Source: Flavobacteriales bacterium UBA6057 (GTDB lineage Bacteria > Bacteroidota > Bacteroidia > Flavobacteriales_G > Salibacteraceae). Taken from it: a stretch of 64,000 nucleotides of DNA. This document shows, in pieces, positions 42,706 to 51,809 of this stretch. The position numbers and the translations under genes were made by a program. How positions within the stretch are numbered: the first letter of the stretch is position 1; every line of letters starts with the position of its first letter. The stretch spans positions 186,001 through 250,000 of the forward strand of contig DIYJ01000006.1 of NCBI GenBank assembly GCA_002428995.1, written 5' to 3'. Below the pieces are notes generated by a model. The model worked only from the letters and a program-made list of their open reading frames with translations. It was not told where the DNA came from and ran no database searches.

Positions 42706-44952
42706 TTAGTTCGCCAGGATCATCTTTTTGGTGTCAATTTTCTCACCGTCAATGATGAGGCTGTACAAGTATTGTCCGCCCTTCTGAAGCTTATCTCCGG
42801 AAATTCGAATTTGAGCCTGCCCTCTTTGCAACAGCGTTTCACGATGAATTTCCTTCCCAGCCAGCGTGTGAATCACCAGCTCCGCATGGCTTGAGTGATC
42901 AGGAATATAGGCTCCGATAATTGTCTCATTTTCAAACGGGTTAGGAGCATTTTGAGAAAGTGATGCTTCATTTTTATCACCTTCATCTTCAGGTGTAATA
43001 TCAATACTCGAATCGGAGCCTGAAGCATCCTTCAGCAGATTCTTCAGCGCCTCCAGTTCCTGCTCCATCGCAGTCAGGCGATCTTCAAGTTCTGCATTCT
43101 CGGTTGACTTATCGTTGAGTTCCTTAATGGCTTCCACCAACACGGGTAAAACACCATCGTAGTTCACAGCGTAGTAGCCGTCTTCATCTTCCCAAACCAA
43201 TTCCGGAAGCACTTCCTTCACCTCCTGCGCGATGAAGCCATAAGTAAGCCCTTCGCGGAAGTTGTTGCGATGGCCATTCTCATTGTTGTATTCATAGGTC
43301 GTTCCTCGCAGAGCCATGACCTTATCCAGCCCTGATTCAATCGTCTCTATGTTGTTCTTGTAGCGTTTATCCGAGGTAATGGCCATGCCATTGATGAAAC
43401 CTGTGCCTACTACGTCAAGTGTAGCACTTGGAGCCGTAGTACCTACACCAACACGTCCTACAGTTCCCACGCCAGAAGCGCCACCTACAAAGAAGGTTGG
43501 GATGTCGCTGTTGAAACCTACAGCCAATGAATTCGACTGGCTGTTTGTCATGCGAGAAGAAGTAGAGACGCCAACACCGATGGCCATGCTTTGTGTATTG
43601 GTGGCCCGCACATTGGTGCCCATAGCCAACGAAAAGAGCCCTGTTGCCTGCGAGCCGTTTCCGATAGACTGACTGTTAGAGCCGCTGGCAACCGCCAAAT
43701 CTCCTAATGCGATACAAGCCGTACTGCTCGCTTCACATTGTGCTCCTGCGGCAAAGGCAAAATCAGCGGCATCACACTCCCAACCAAAGGTGGAAGAGTA
43801 ATCGCCATAGGCACGACCGCCTTCTCCAAAACCTACGGAATACAGGCCAATGTTGGCTGCATCCCAATCCGCATTGGTGACAATGCCAGCCCGGAATGAA
43901 CTCTTATCTGGCACCCACATCATGCGCGTTCCCGCTCCGGAGGCAGGTGTAGAACCAGAAGTTCCATCGGCCAGGAATGCACCACCACTCACATGAAGTT
44001 TGGCGTTCGGGCTTGCTGTTCCTATTCCAACATCTCCTGTGGTTCCTGAACCGCTGCTGGGACCCACAAAAACGGTAGGAACATCGCTGAGGTAGCCAAT
44101 CATCAGCGAGTTTGCAGTGTTATTGATCAGGCGGTTCGCATTATCAATGCCCTTGCCAATGGCCATGCTGGCCGATGCACTGGAAGTTAGGAAACTCCCT
44201 AACGCTACCGCTTCGCTAAAACTTGAAGTAACCACGTTTCCAATTGCGGTAGAAGCACCTCCGCTGGCTACCGAACCTTGCCCCATAGCAGTGGAGTAAT
44301 CTCCGCTTGCATTGGTGAGTGCTCCCGAGCAAAAAGATGCAGTACCTGTTGAGAGTGTGAACCAACCTGTGGCCGTTGAGTAATCACCGCTGGCCTGTGT
44401 TTGCTGGCCCATGGCGGTGGATGACACTCCGGTTGATTTGTTCAAAAAGCCCGTTACTGCGGAATACTGTCCGCTGGCCAGGGTTCCAGCTCCGGAAGCC
44501 CAGGCGCCTTCACCGGTGGCATTCGAAAACCAGCCCGTGCTCACTGCGTAGTTTCCCGATGCGGTGGCTGTTTCTCCAAGAGCAACGGTAGATATTCCTG
44601 TTGCGGTGGCATCGATACCCATCGCGATGGAGCCCGTTCCAATGTTGGCATTGTCCCACTGTGTTCCTGTAACCCGGCCAGCCCTGAAGGCCGTTCGATC
44701 CGGCACCCACATCAGGCGTGTGCCAGCTCCAGCAACAGGGGTAGCTCCAACGGCTCCATTGCAAAGCATAGCGCCATTGTTCACTTCCAAGAGCGCCACA
44801 GGATTGTTGGTTCCGACCCCAACATTGGTGCCCGACAGCGAGGCTCCAACCAGGCTTCCCGGGGTGTAAAGGTTCTGAGCTTCAAGGGTGGAAAAGGACA
44901 TGCCCGCCCAGCTCAGGAAGACGGTGATCATTCCGATCTGTAAAGTTCTCAT
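42706..44952 (-). CDS. YadA-head-like, S74 autoprotease and T9SS sorting-domain protein
   Basis: Start chosen at the second Met (ATG 44950-44952, MRTLQIGMITVFLSW, signal to TLEAQ), giving 748 residues. Two similar blocks (about 40-320 and 325-520) share GAGTRLMWVPDRTAFRAG/GAGTRMMWVPDKSSFRAG and repeats such as TATGISTVALGETATASGNYA, typical of trimeric YadA-like heads. Residues about 524-625 are an S74/intramolecular chaperone domain with the self-cleavage motif SDKRYKNNI (S527, K532). A coiled coil (about 630-665, ENAELEDRLTAMEQELEALK) and a T9SS type A domain (about 680-748) follow. Expected to be a trimeric surface fibre; the order is unusual. Confidence 0.85.
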   Translation of the reverse strand: MRTLQIGMITVFLSWAGMSFSTLEAQNLYTPGSLVGASLSGTNVGVGTNNPVALLEVNNGAMLCNGAVGATPVAGAGTRLMWVPDRTAFRAGRVTGTQWDNANIGTGSIAMGIDATATGISTVALGETATASGNYAVSTGWFSNATGEGAWASGAGTLASGQYSAVTGFLNKSTGVSSTAMGQQTQASGDYSTATGWFTLSTGTASFCSGALTNASGDYSTAMGQGSVASGGASTAIGNVVTSSFSEAVALGSFLTSSASASMAIGKGIDNANRLINNTANSLMIGYLSDVPTVFVGPSSGSGTTGDVGIGTASPNAKLHVSGGAFLADGTSGSTPASGAGTRMMWVPDKSSFRAGIVTNADWDAANIGLYSVGFGEGGRAYGDYSSTFGWECDAADFAFAAGAQCEASSTACIALGDLAVASGSNSQSIGNGSQATGLFSLAMGTNVRATNTQSMAIGVGVSTSSRMTNSQSNSLAVGFNSDIPTFFVGGASGVGTVGRVGVGTTAPSATLDVVGTGFINGMAITSDKRYKNNIETIESGLDKVMALRGTTYEYNNENGHRNNFREGLTYGFIAQEVKEVLPELVWEDEDGYYAVNYDGVLPVLVEAIKELNDKSTENAELEDRLTAMEQELEALKNLLKDASGSDSSIDITPEDEGDKNEASLSQNAPNPFENETIIGAYIPDHSSHAELVIHTLAGKEIHRETLLQRGQAQIRISGDKLQKGGQYLYSLIIDGEKIDTKKMILAN

Positions 44953-45009
44953 GGTTATTGATTTTTGGTTTGGACTGAAGTTATACTTAGCCCACACCGT
45001 TAGCGCGAT

Positions 45010-45072
45010 GAACGATTGAGCGCCTGTAAAGAATGATTAAGCGCTGGGCTTGAGCGATTGAACGCTGAAGAA
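45010..45072. repeat. Three direct repeats with exact 21-bp period
   Basis: GAACGATTGAGCGC (45010), GAATGATTAAGCGC (45031) and GAGCGATTGAACGC (45052) start exactly 21 bases apart and fit GARYGATTRARCGC, each followed by seven unconserved bases. Two turns of DNA is the spacing favoured by LytTR-type regulators. They lie 58-120 bases upstream of the S74/T9SS gene and 70-132 upstream of the LOG gene, so either could be the target. Confidence 0.65.
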
Positions 45073-45141
45073 CTCACCTGATTCCTCTTCGCTTCTTGCC
45101 AGAAGTGACCGGAAGCATACTTTCACGCAAAGTCCAAATTC

Positions 45142-45726
45142 ATGAAAGGCATAGCAGTTTATTGCGGTTCCAGCTCTGGAAACGATGGTGTATTCGAAAA
45201 AGAAGCGCGTACGCTCGGAGCAAGGCTGGCACAAGGAAACATCCAGCTGATCTACGGGGGCGCGAAAGTGGGATTGATGGGAAGCATGGCGGATGAGGTA
45301 TTAAAGGCCGGAGGAACAGCCATCGGAGTGATCCCCAGGTTTCTCTCCTCAAAGGAAGTCGCTCATGACCGTCTTTCAGAACTTATTCTCGTGGACACCA
45401 TGCATGAGCGAAAAGCAGAAATGTACCGGCTTGCAGGCGCCTTTGTGGCCCTGCCCGGAGGTTTTGGAACCATGGAGGAACTCTTCGAAATGCTCACATG
45501 GGGGCAACTAGGCTTACATCAAAAACCCATTGGCATTCTCAATACCAAGGGATACTACAACGCATTGATCGCGCAAATCGAAACCATGGTGCAGAATGGT
45601 TTTCTCAGCACAGCAAATCAGAAGCTGGTGATGGTAAGCGAACATGTAGAAGAGTTGATGGATATGCTATCCCGTCATCAGCCTTCGCAGGGAACCCAAT
45701 GGATCAAAGACGTGGATCAAACCTAA
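45142..45726 (+). CDS. LOG-family protein (cytokinin riboside 5'-monophosphate phosphoribohydrolase-like)
   Basis: The 194-residue protein has a Rossmann fold with YCGSSSGN (7-14), GGAKVGLMG (39-47), MHERKAEM with R90, and PGGFGTMEE (105-113), the family motif. LOG proteins cleave ribose-5-phosphate from nucleoside monophosphates; bacterial members often act on AMP-like substrates or are of unknown function. It opens the plus-strand run at 45-51 kb. Confidence 0.92.
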   Translation: MKGIAVYCGSSSGNDGVFEKEARTLGARLAQGNIQLIYGGAKVGLMGSMADEVLKAGGTAIGVIPRFLSSKEVAHDRLSELILVDTMHERKAEMYRLAGAFVALPGGFGTMEELFEMLTWGQLGLHQKPIGILNTKGYYNALIAQIETMVQNGFLSTANQKLVMVSEHVEELMDMLSRHQPSQGTQWIKDVDQT

Positions 45727-45782
45727 ATCACAGCAAATACCAACAGAGGATAGAAATCCCGTTTCGTTAGTTTCGCCCATTC

Positions 45783-46688
45783 ATGGATCAGGACGGCACA
45801 CGCATCAACAAATACCTGAGCGAACTTGGCATATGCTCCAGGCGAGACGCAGATCGCTGGATCGACATGGGACGCGTGACCATCAACGGAAAGCGGCCTA
45901 CTGCGGGCACTCGAGTAACCAGGCGTGACCAAGTGAGGGTAGATGGCAGAGTGGTTTCCCAGCCCAGGGAACCAGACATTTACCTGGCCCTGAACAAACC
46001 ACCGGGAATTGTTTGCACCACAGATACTTCGGAGCCAGACAACATCACAGACTTTGTAAACTATCCCAAACGGGTCTTTCCCATTGGCAGGCTGGACAAA
46101 CCTAGTGAAGGCCTCATTTTCATGACCAGTGATGGTGACATCGTCAACAAAATCCTTCGGGCCGGCAACGAACACGAAAAGGAATATGAAGTCACGGTGG
46201 ACAAACTGGTGACACCTGACTTTGTGGCAAAAATGGGAGGCGGTGTGCCCATCATGGGGACCATGACCAAGAAATGCAAGGTAGAGGCGATTGCGGCAAA
46301 CACCTTCCGCATTGTGTTGGTTCAGGGAATGAATCGGCAGATCAGAAGGATGTGTGAGCACTTTGGCTATGAAGTGAAAAAGCTGAAGCGCACACGCATC
46401 ATGAACATCTCGCTGGACGTGCCTTCCGGGCAATGGCGTGAGCTGACGGAAGAAGAACTGGCCGAACTGATGCGGCTCACCAGGAGCTCGAGTAAAACCC
46501 AGAAGGGCGGAAGCAAAGCCCCACAGAAGAGCAAGAGTTCACCGTCTAAAAAGCAATCTGCTAAACCCAAGTCGACTGGTGGCAGATCTTCCAGTCGCCA
46601 CAAGAGCAATAAGCCGGGCAGCCCCAAACGCCAGAGTTCTTCCGGAAAAAAGAGGTCGTCAAGCGGACGCAGAGGAAGATCGAGGTAG
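45783..46688 (+). CDS. Pseudouridine synthase, RluF-like
   Basis: The 301-residue protein has an S4 RNA-binding domain (about 8-55, RINKYLSELGICSRRDADRWI), the catalytic GRLDKPSEGL (D105) and the C-terminal RIVLVQGMNRQIRRMCEHFGYEV of RsuA/RluBEF enzymes. A long Ser/Lys/Arg-rich tail (about 235-301) is an RNA-binding extension typical of Bacteroidota members. It isomerises a uridine in rRNA; the sequence is closest in form to the 23S enzymes RluF/RluB. Confidence 0.88.
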   Translation: MDQDGTRINKYLSELGICSRRDADRWIDMGRVTINGKRPTAGTRVTRRDQVRVDGRVVSQPREPDIYLALNKPPGIVCTTDTSEPDNITDFVNYPKRVFPIGRLDKPSEGLIFMTSDGDIVNKILRAGNEHEKEYEVTVDKLVTPDFVAKMGGGVPIMGTMTKKCKVEAIAANTFRIVLVQGMNRQIRRMCEHFGYEVKKLKRTRIMNISLDVPSGQWRELTEEELAELMRLTRSSSKTQKGGSKAPQKSKSSPSKKQSAKPKSTGGRSSSRHKSNKPGSPKRQSSSGKKRSSSGRRGRSR

Positions 46689-46743
46689 GCTCATCACTGC
46701 TCTGAAGCTTTATGCCTAACCTTGCGGTGGATTCCGCGCTAGC

Positions 46744-47982
46744 ATGAGGTTTGAACAGTATCACATTCACGAGGGCATTAAAACCAGTATTTCGAAGCTG
46801 GGTTATAAAAAGCCGACCGACATTCAATACAAGTCGATCCCAGCCATTCTGAAAGGAGAGGATGTATTGGCCATTGCTCAAACGGGCACTGGAAAAACCG
46901 CAGCTTATGTAATCCCCATTCTGCACGTATTGCAAGAGCGCAAAAGCAAGAGCCGGGCTGAAGGAATCCGATGCCTGGTGATGACGCCAACCCACGAACT
47001 GGCGATCCAGGTGGATCAGGTGTTCAGGGAATTGGGCAAGCACACCCGTGTGACTTCCTATGCGCTTCATGGAGGAGTAGAGCAGGAGCCGCAGATCAAG
47101 CGCCTTGCTGAAGGAGTAGATGTATTGGTGGTGACTCCGGGCCGTATGTTTGACCTGATCCATCAAGGAGCAGTGGACCTCAGCCGGATTGAAACCCTGG
47201 TGCTGGATGAAGCCGACCACATGCTGGACCTGGGATTCATCAAGGATATTCGGGATGTGATGCGTCATCTCCCCGAGAAGCGCCAGACCTTGTTTTTCTC
47301 AGCCACCATTGACGAAAAGATTAAGAAACTAGCCTATTCCTTGGTGGTCAATCCCATCCGAATTCAGATATCTCCTAAAGACCCGGTAGCCAAAAACATT
47401 GAACACTCGGTGGCTTTCATTGCCATGGACGACAAGCGCTTTTTCCTTGAAGCCGTCATCCGCGAACACCCGGATCAAAAAATACTGGTGTTTGTGCGTA
47501 CAAAGGTCCGCGCTGAGCGTGTGAAAAAGGCAATGCTGCGCGTGGGACTCTATGCAGACACCATTCACAGCGACCGCAGTGCTCAGGATCGGGCTAAGAT
47601 TATGCACAACTTTCGCAAAAGCGAATTGACAGTGCTGATTGCCACAGATGTAAGTGCCCGAGGGATCGATATTCCCAACGTAGAGTACGTCATCAACTAT
47701 GATCTTCCCGAAAGCTCAGCACATTATGTGCATAGGGTAGGACGCACGGGCAGAGGAAGTGCCAAGGGGCAGGCATTCTCCTTTTGCAGTGAAGAGGAAA
47801 AGGCACTACTGAAAGAGATCGAAGAAAACCTGGGCAAACCGATCCAGCGACTGGAGGTTTCCAAGGACGACTATAAATACACCGTAGAATCCTCCGAAGA
47901 AAAGAAGAACGACTGGCAGGCTCTGCTGGATGAGGCCGAAGCCTTTGAACAAAAGAAAAAGAAGAAAAAGCGGAAGCGGTAA
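46744..47982 (+). CDS. DEAD-box RNA helicase
   Basis: The 412-residue helicase has all motifs: Q motif (PTDIQYKSIPAIL), AQTGTGKT (45-52), PTHELA, GGVEQ, TPGRM, DEAD (in VLDEADHMLD), SAT, RTKVRAERVKK, ARGIDIPNVEYVINYD, HRVGRTGR and a basic lysine-rich C-terminal tail (KKKKKKRKR). It unwinds RNA using ATP. It lies 55 bases after the pseudouridine synthase gene, so both are probably RNA maturation genes of one transcript. Confidence 0.96.
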   Translation: MRFEQYHIHEGIKTSISKLGYKKPTDIQYKSIPAILKGEDVLAIAQTGTGKTAAYVIPILHVLQERKSKSRAEGIRCLVMTPTHELAIQVDQVFRELGKHTRVTSYALHGGVEQEPQIKRLAEGVDVLVVTPGRMFDLIHQGAVDLSRIETLVLDEADHMLDLGFIKDIRDVMRHLPEKRQTLFFSATIDEKIKKLAYSLVVNPIRIQISPKDPVAKNIEHSVAFIAMDDKRFFLEAVIREHPDQKILVFVRTKVRAERVKKAMLRVGLYADTIHSDRSAQDRAKIMHNFRKSELTVLIATDVSARGIDIPNVEYVINYDLPESSAHYVHRVGRTGRGSAKGQAFSFCSEEEKALLKEIEENLGKPIQRLEVSKDDYKYTVESSEEKKNDWQALLDEAEAFEQKKKKKKRKR

Positions 47983-47995
47983 TCCCATCTTCATT

Positions 47996-49126
47996 TTGAT
48001 CATCAAAGGAAACTACATAGGGTTCTCTCTTCTTCTGTTGATATCCTTCGGATGCTCGAATACTCCGGCTGAAAGCTTCAGTGCCTGGTATCAGAAACTA
48101 GAACGCTCTGCCTCTGCAGCGGCTTCCGAGGTGCAAACCATGAACATTCGATCGGCCAGTTTGAGCATTGACACCATTTATCGCTCCATGCAGGGTCCTT
48201 ATGAAACGCAGCTGGTTCAGTTCAATGAAGATGAAGAGCTCCTCTGGCTCACGGGCTACAAAGCCCAAGTGATGGATGCTCAGAGCGGTGAACGCCTCTC
48301 CGATGGCTTCATGTGCCACAACAACCTGAACATCGCTCAAAAGGAGGAATTGCCTTGGAGGGTAAAAACACTGGGGACGAGTACCCGTCTTTTCACACTC
48401 ACCGAAGGCCAGACGGAAGTGAAGCTTCCTGAAGGTTTTGGAGTGCCGATTCCCGCGAATGCTGAAATGAACGCCATTTCCCAGGTTCTTAATCACAATC
48501 AGCCAAAGATCAACCTGGAGGCCGTTCACAACATAGAGTTGCAATACTTGAAAGAGTCTGAGCTAGCAGAACCGCTTATTCCACTTTACCAGCAAGCTGT
48601 GTTTGTGACCAAGCAAGTATCTGGACCCGCAGGTGAACAAGGGCAACCACCTGTATGCGGTGTGGAGGAACCGGACAGTTCATCCATTCTGGGAAAGCGT
48701 CCCAAGCACGTCTGTGCCATTGAATATTCGAAAGAGGAATACAATCCATACCACGACCGGCAAGGCAGATCCTTCACTGGCCATTGGAAAATCCCCAACG
48801 GAATGGAGGTGCTTGAAACAGACGTTACACGCATGCTCAACCTTCCTTACAACACAACGGTCCATTACATTGGTGTACACATGCATCCGTTTGCCAAATC
48901 ATTGGAACTATGGGACGTTACAGCAGACACCATGTTGTTTAAAGCCCATGTAAAGGGATATGAGCAGGGGATAGGGATTGAGGAGATCGATCACTATTCG
49001 AGCCAGCAAGGATTCGAGGTCTTTGCCGACCATCACTACAAACTCAGGAGTGTTTACGATTGCACAGATTCACTGGAACACCACACCGCGATGGCTACGA
49101 TGTTCCTCTATTTGCGAGACCTGTAG
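47996..49126 (+). CDS. Lipoprotein with copper type II monooxygenase C-terminal-like domain
   Basis: A TTG at 47996 gives MIIKGNYIGFSLLLLISFGC, a lipoprotein signal with C20; the longer frame from 47930 overlaps the helicase gene in another frame and starts with basic residues. The C-terminal third reads VHYIGVHMHPFAKSLELWDV (HxH) and ends HHTAMATMFLYLRDL (late Met), the order of the CuM-site ligands in ascorbate-dependent copper monooxygenases (PHM). Many bacterial relatives of unknown substrate exist. No N-terminal CuH-site domain is evident, so catalytic competence is doubtful. Confidence 0.6.
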   Translation: MIIKGNYIGFSLLLLISFGCSNTPAESFSAWYQKLERSASAAASEVQTMNIRSASLSIDTIYRSMQGPYETQLVQFNEDEELLWLTGYKAQVMDAQSGERLSDGFMCHNNLNIAQKEELPWRVKTLGTSTRLFTLTEGQTEVKLPEGFGVPIPANAEMNAISQVLNHNQPKINLEAVHNIELQYLKESELAEPLIPLYQQAVFVTKQVSGPAGEQGQPPVCGVEEPDSSSILGKRPKHVCAIEYSKEEYNPYHDRQGRSFTGHWKIPNGMEVLETDVTRMLNLPYNTTVHYIGVHMHPFAKSLELWDVTADTMLFKAHVKGYEQGIGIEEIDHYSSQQGFEVFADHHYKLRSVYDCTDSLEHHTAMATMFLYLRDL

Positions 49127-49187
49127 CAGGACTCAATGGCTGACCCTCCGGGAAGGCATATACTTGCACTCAAACTTGTCTGTACTT

Positions 49188-49652
49188 ATGAACGCAATCA
49201 CTCGATGTCTTTTCATGGCTCCTCTCATGGTGATGAGCCTCAGTCTGGCTGCGCAGGAGAAGAGCATGGGCATTGAACCTGACACCGTATTTGATGGTAC
49301 TGCATACCAGATTGTTGAGGAAATGCCAGAGTATCCGGGAGGTTTGCCTGCCTTGTTTCAGTACCTCGGAGGTAACACAACCTATCCACAAGAAGCGAAG
49401 GATAAGGGATACCAGGGCACCGTTTATCTTCAGTTTGTACTGGATACAGCGGGTTACGTAGACACCAATAACATTACTGTCCTGCAAGGCGTTCATCCTC
49501 TGCTGGATGAAGAAGCTGTAAGAGTCGTGAAAGGGATGCCTCGATGGACACCTGGCAGACAGAGAGGAAAAGCGGTGAGTGTTTATTTCAAACTACCCCT
49601 CAAGTTCACGCTTCAAAAACCTGACAAGAAAAAGAAGCGAAAGAAGAAATAA
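49188..49652 (+). CDS. TonB C-terminal-domain periplasmic protein
   Basis: Start chosen at ATG 49188 (MNAITRCLFMAPLMVMSLSLAAQEKS), 154 residues with a signal peptide; the upstream extension in this frame from 48978 overlaps the preceding gene. The mature protein has a TonB C-terminal domain (about 65-145, GYQGTVYLQFVLDTAGYV...VLQGVHPLLDEEAVRVVKGMPRWTPGRQRGK) and a lysine-rich tail. It lacks the membrane anchor and Pro-rich spacer of true TonB, so it is probably not the energy coupler. Confidence 0.8.
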   Translation: MNAITRCLFMAPLMVMSLSLAAQEKSMGIEPDTVFDGTAYQIVEEMPEYPGGLPALFQYLGGNTTYPQEAKDKGYQGTVYLQFVLDTAGYVDTNNITVLQGVHPLLDEEAVRVVKGMPRWTPGRQRGKAVSVYFKLPLKFTLQKPDKKKKRKKK

Positions 49653-49688
49653 GCGCAGTCAGCTTTTATCCGACACAAATCATCATAC

Positions 49689-50822
49689 ATGAGCTTTTCT
49701 AAACTCGGTTTACCTGCTCATCTGCTTCGCGCAATTGAAGCTGAGAAGTTCACAAAACCCACTCCCATCCAGGAAAAGGCTATTCCGGCCGCATTGAGTG
49801 GAAGGGATGTACTAGGAATTGCTCAAACAGGTTCTGGTAAAACCGCAAGCTACGTTCTTCCTCTGCTGGCGAAACTGGAAACGCAGAAAGCACCAAAGAA
49901 TCGTCATGTTGATTTTCTTATCGTAGTTCCTACCCGCGAACTGGCCATTCAGGTGGCAGATGTGTGCAAGACCTTTAGCTCCGGTTCAAAGAATCCTATC
50001 AAATCCCTGGCGGTTTACGGTGGTGTATCCATCAATCCACAGATGATCCAGCTGCAAGGTGTCAGAATCTTGATTGCCACGCCAGGCCGATTGCTGGAAT
50101 TGATCGACTCAAAGGCCGTACAACTATCAGCCGTCCAGGCTCTGGTGCTTGATGAAGCAGATAAACTCCTGAATCTCGGCTTCAAAGAAGAGCTCAACGG
50201 CATTCTGGACTTGTTGCCACGCAAGCGACAGAATCTGTTGTTTTCTGCCACTCTCAGCCCGGAGGTTAGGAATGTAAAGGAACTCTTGCTCCACAATCCT
50301 CAGGTCGTCCAGATTGAAGCGGAGGAGGTCAACATCGACTTAATTCAACAGTCAGCCTACTTGGTTGCTCCCGAGCGCAAGGGCCCACTTCTTCGTCATT
50401 TGATCAACAGCAAAAACCTGGAGCAAGTGCTCATCTTCACTTCCACGGTGCGAAGCGCTGATCATGTGGTAGATAAACTGATGAAGAACGGCATTGACGC
50501 CCGTGCCACTCACCGCAAAAAGAGCCAGGGAGCGAGGACAGAAGCCCTGGAAGACTTCAAGTCAGGAGAGATTCGAGTGCTTGTTGCTACTGACTTACTT
50601 TCCAGGGGCATTGACATCGAGTTCCTTCCATGTGTCATCAACTATGAGCTCCCCCGGTCTCCGAAAGATTATGTGCACAGGATAGGAAGAACCGGTCGTG
50701 CAGAGAATCCCGGTGAAGCCATTAGCCTGATCACTGAAGAGGATCTTCATCATTTCAAGGTGATCCAAAAGAAAATGAAGAAGTGGGTCAAACTTACTTA
50801 TAGTCAGGACATGGATTTCTGA
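49689..50822 (+). CDS. DEAD-box RNA helicase, RhlE-like
   Basis: The 377-residue helicase has the Q motif (PTPIQEKAIPAAL), AQTGSGKT, PTRELA, GGVSI, TPGRL, DEAD (VLDEADKLLN), SAT, STVRSADHVVDKL, SRGIDIEFLPCVINYE and HRIGRTGR. It lacks a long basic tail, unlike the 46744-47982 helicase. Two DEAD-box genes within 3 kb are paralogues with different tails. Confidence 0.95.
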   Translation: MSFSKLGLPAHLLRAIEAEKFTKPTPIQEKAIPAALSGRDVLGIAQTGSGKTASYVLPLLAKLETQKAPKNRHVDFLIVVPTRELAIQVADVCKTFSSGSKNPIKSLAVYGGVSINPQMIQLQGVRILIATPGRLLELIDSKAVQLSAVQALVLDEADKLLNLGFKEELNGILDLLPRKRQNLLFSATLSPEVRNVKELLLHNPQVVQIEAEEVNIDLIQQSAYLVAPERKGPLLRHLINSKNLEQVLIFTSTVRSADHVVDKLMKNGIDARATHRKKSQGARTEALEDFKSGEIRVLVATDLLSRGIDIEFLPCVINYELPRSPKDYVHRIGRTGRAENPGEAISLITEEDLHHFKVIQKKMKKWVKLTYSQDMDF

Positions 50823-50969
50823 TTCATTCGGAATCCAGATTCGCTTTTATGAAGGTGCAATAGCGCCATCAGAGTAACGCGAAAACCCTTTTTCCGAACC
50901 TCTTTCAACTTTCTACGTAGACAGCTCAGCAGTTCAATCCTCCTGAGGATTAAATCATACACCCCCATT

Positions 50970-51626
50970 ATGATGCGCTCGAAGTTGAAATACCACGTGT
51001 TGCTTGCTGGCTTTGGCCTACTGCTCCTTTCGGGTAGTTGCTCTATGAGTCCTACCAAGACTGAGCTCATGGCGGAAAATACTCAGTTGAAGAAGGAGAT
51101 CGCTGAACGAGACTCTGTCATATCCAGGGTAGGTTTTGGGTCAAAAATCCTTCAACACAACCTGGATGATCTCAATGAATTGGAAAGAGATCTTCGCCTT
51201 GATCTAATCAGCCAGGCGGAAGATTCAGTCATTGAAAGCAAGGTGATGAACATTACCGCGCTGGTGGCAGTGAACAGAGGAATCATCGAAGATCTGAAAA
51301 GTGGAGTAGGGAAACCCAATTTACCCGTGCAATTAATGATGAATATTGTTGCGAAACTGGACGATCGCGTCACTGATGGTGAAGACAAAGTGATTGCACT
51401 GGCCAATGATATTGGGCTGCTTGAGCATAAGCTTTGCGCGGCCATGCGTGATTATCCCGTCATTGCTTCCAGGTGTGCAGAGAAGCATCCTGAAGTGAAC
51501 GAATATGCCTCTGGAGTAAGAGGTGAGGACCAAAAACCTGATGCCGCGCGACACGCAGCCAGCACAATGGAAAGAGGAGCTGGTGCGGTAGCACTGCGAA
51601 AGCGCAGAAAGCCTATCATCATCTAG
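50970..51626 (+). CDS. Exported lipoprotein of unknown function
   Basis: The 218-residue protein starts MMRSKLKYHVLLAGFGLLLLSGSC with a lipobox-like C24. The mature part starts with a short coiled coil (about 30-60, MAENTQLKKEIAERD) and is helical to about 165. Cysteines at about 152 and 165 may form a disulfide. No family is recognised. It precedes the second kinase gene on the same strand, 180 bases away. Confidence 0.7.
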   Translation: MMRSKLKYHVLLAGFGLLLLSGSCSMSPTKTELMAENTQLKKEIAERDSVISRVGFGSKILQHNLDDLNELERDLRLDLISQAEDSVIESKVMNITALVAVNRGIIEDLKSGVGKPNLPVQLMMNIVAKLDDRVTDGEDKVIALANDIGLLEHKLCAAMRDYPVIASRCAEKHPEVNEYASGVRGEDQKPDAARHAASTMERGAGAVALRKRRKPIII

Positions 51627-51809
51627 GACTATATCTAGAAGCGCTTTCTGTCCTGACCTTATTCCAGCCAACACATCAGAGCTATGCCTTCTTTGGAGTT
51701 TTCTGAATGACCTGAGACAACCGAAGGGGATATTTCCTGCGTATTATTGTTAGGTTTCGTGAGCAGCCGTATCTGCCTGCTCCACACCATCAACACCTCG
51801 CACGCTTAC

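Noticed and set aside
46561..47268. 235-codon minus-strand open frame opposite the pseudouridine synthase and helicase genes
   Set aside because: Shadow of two well-supported genes on the other strand.
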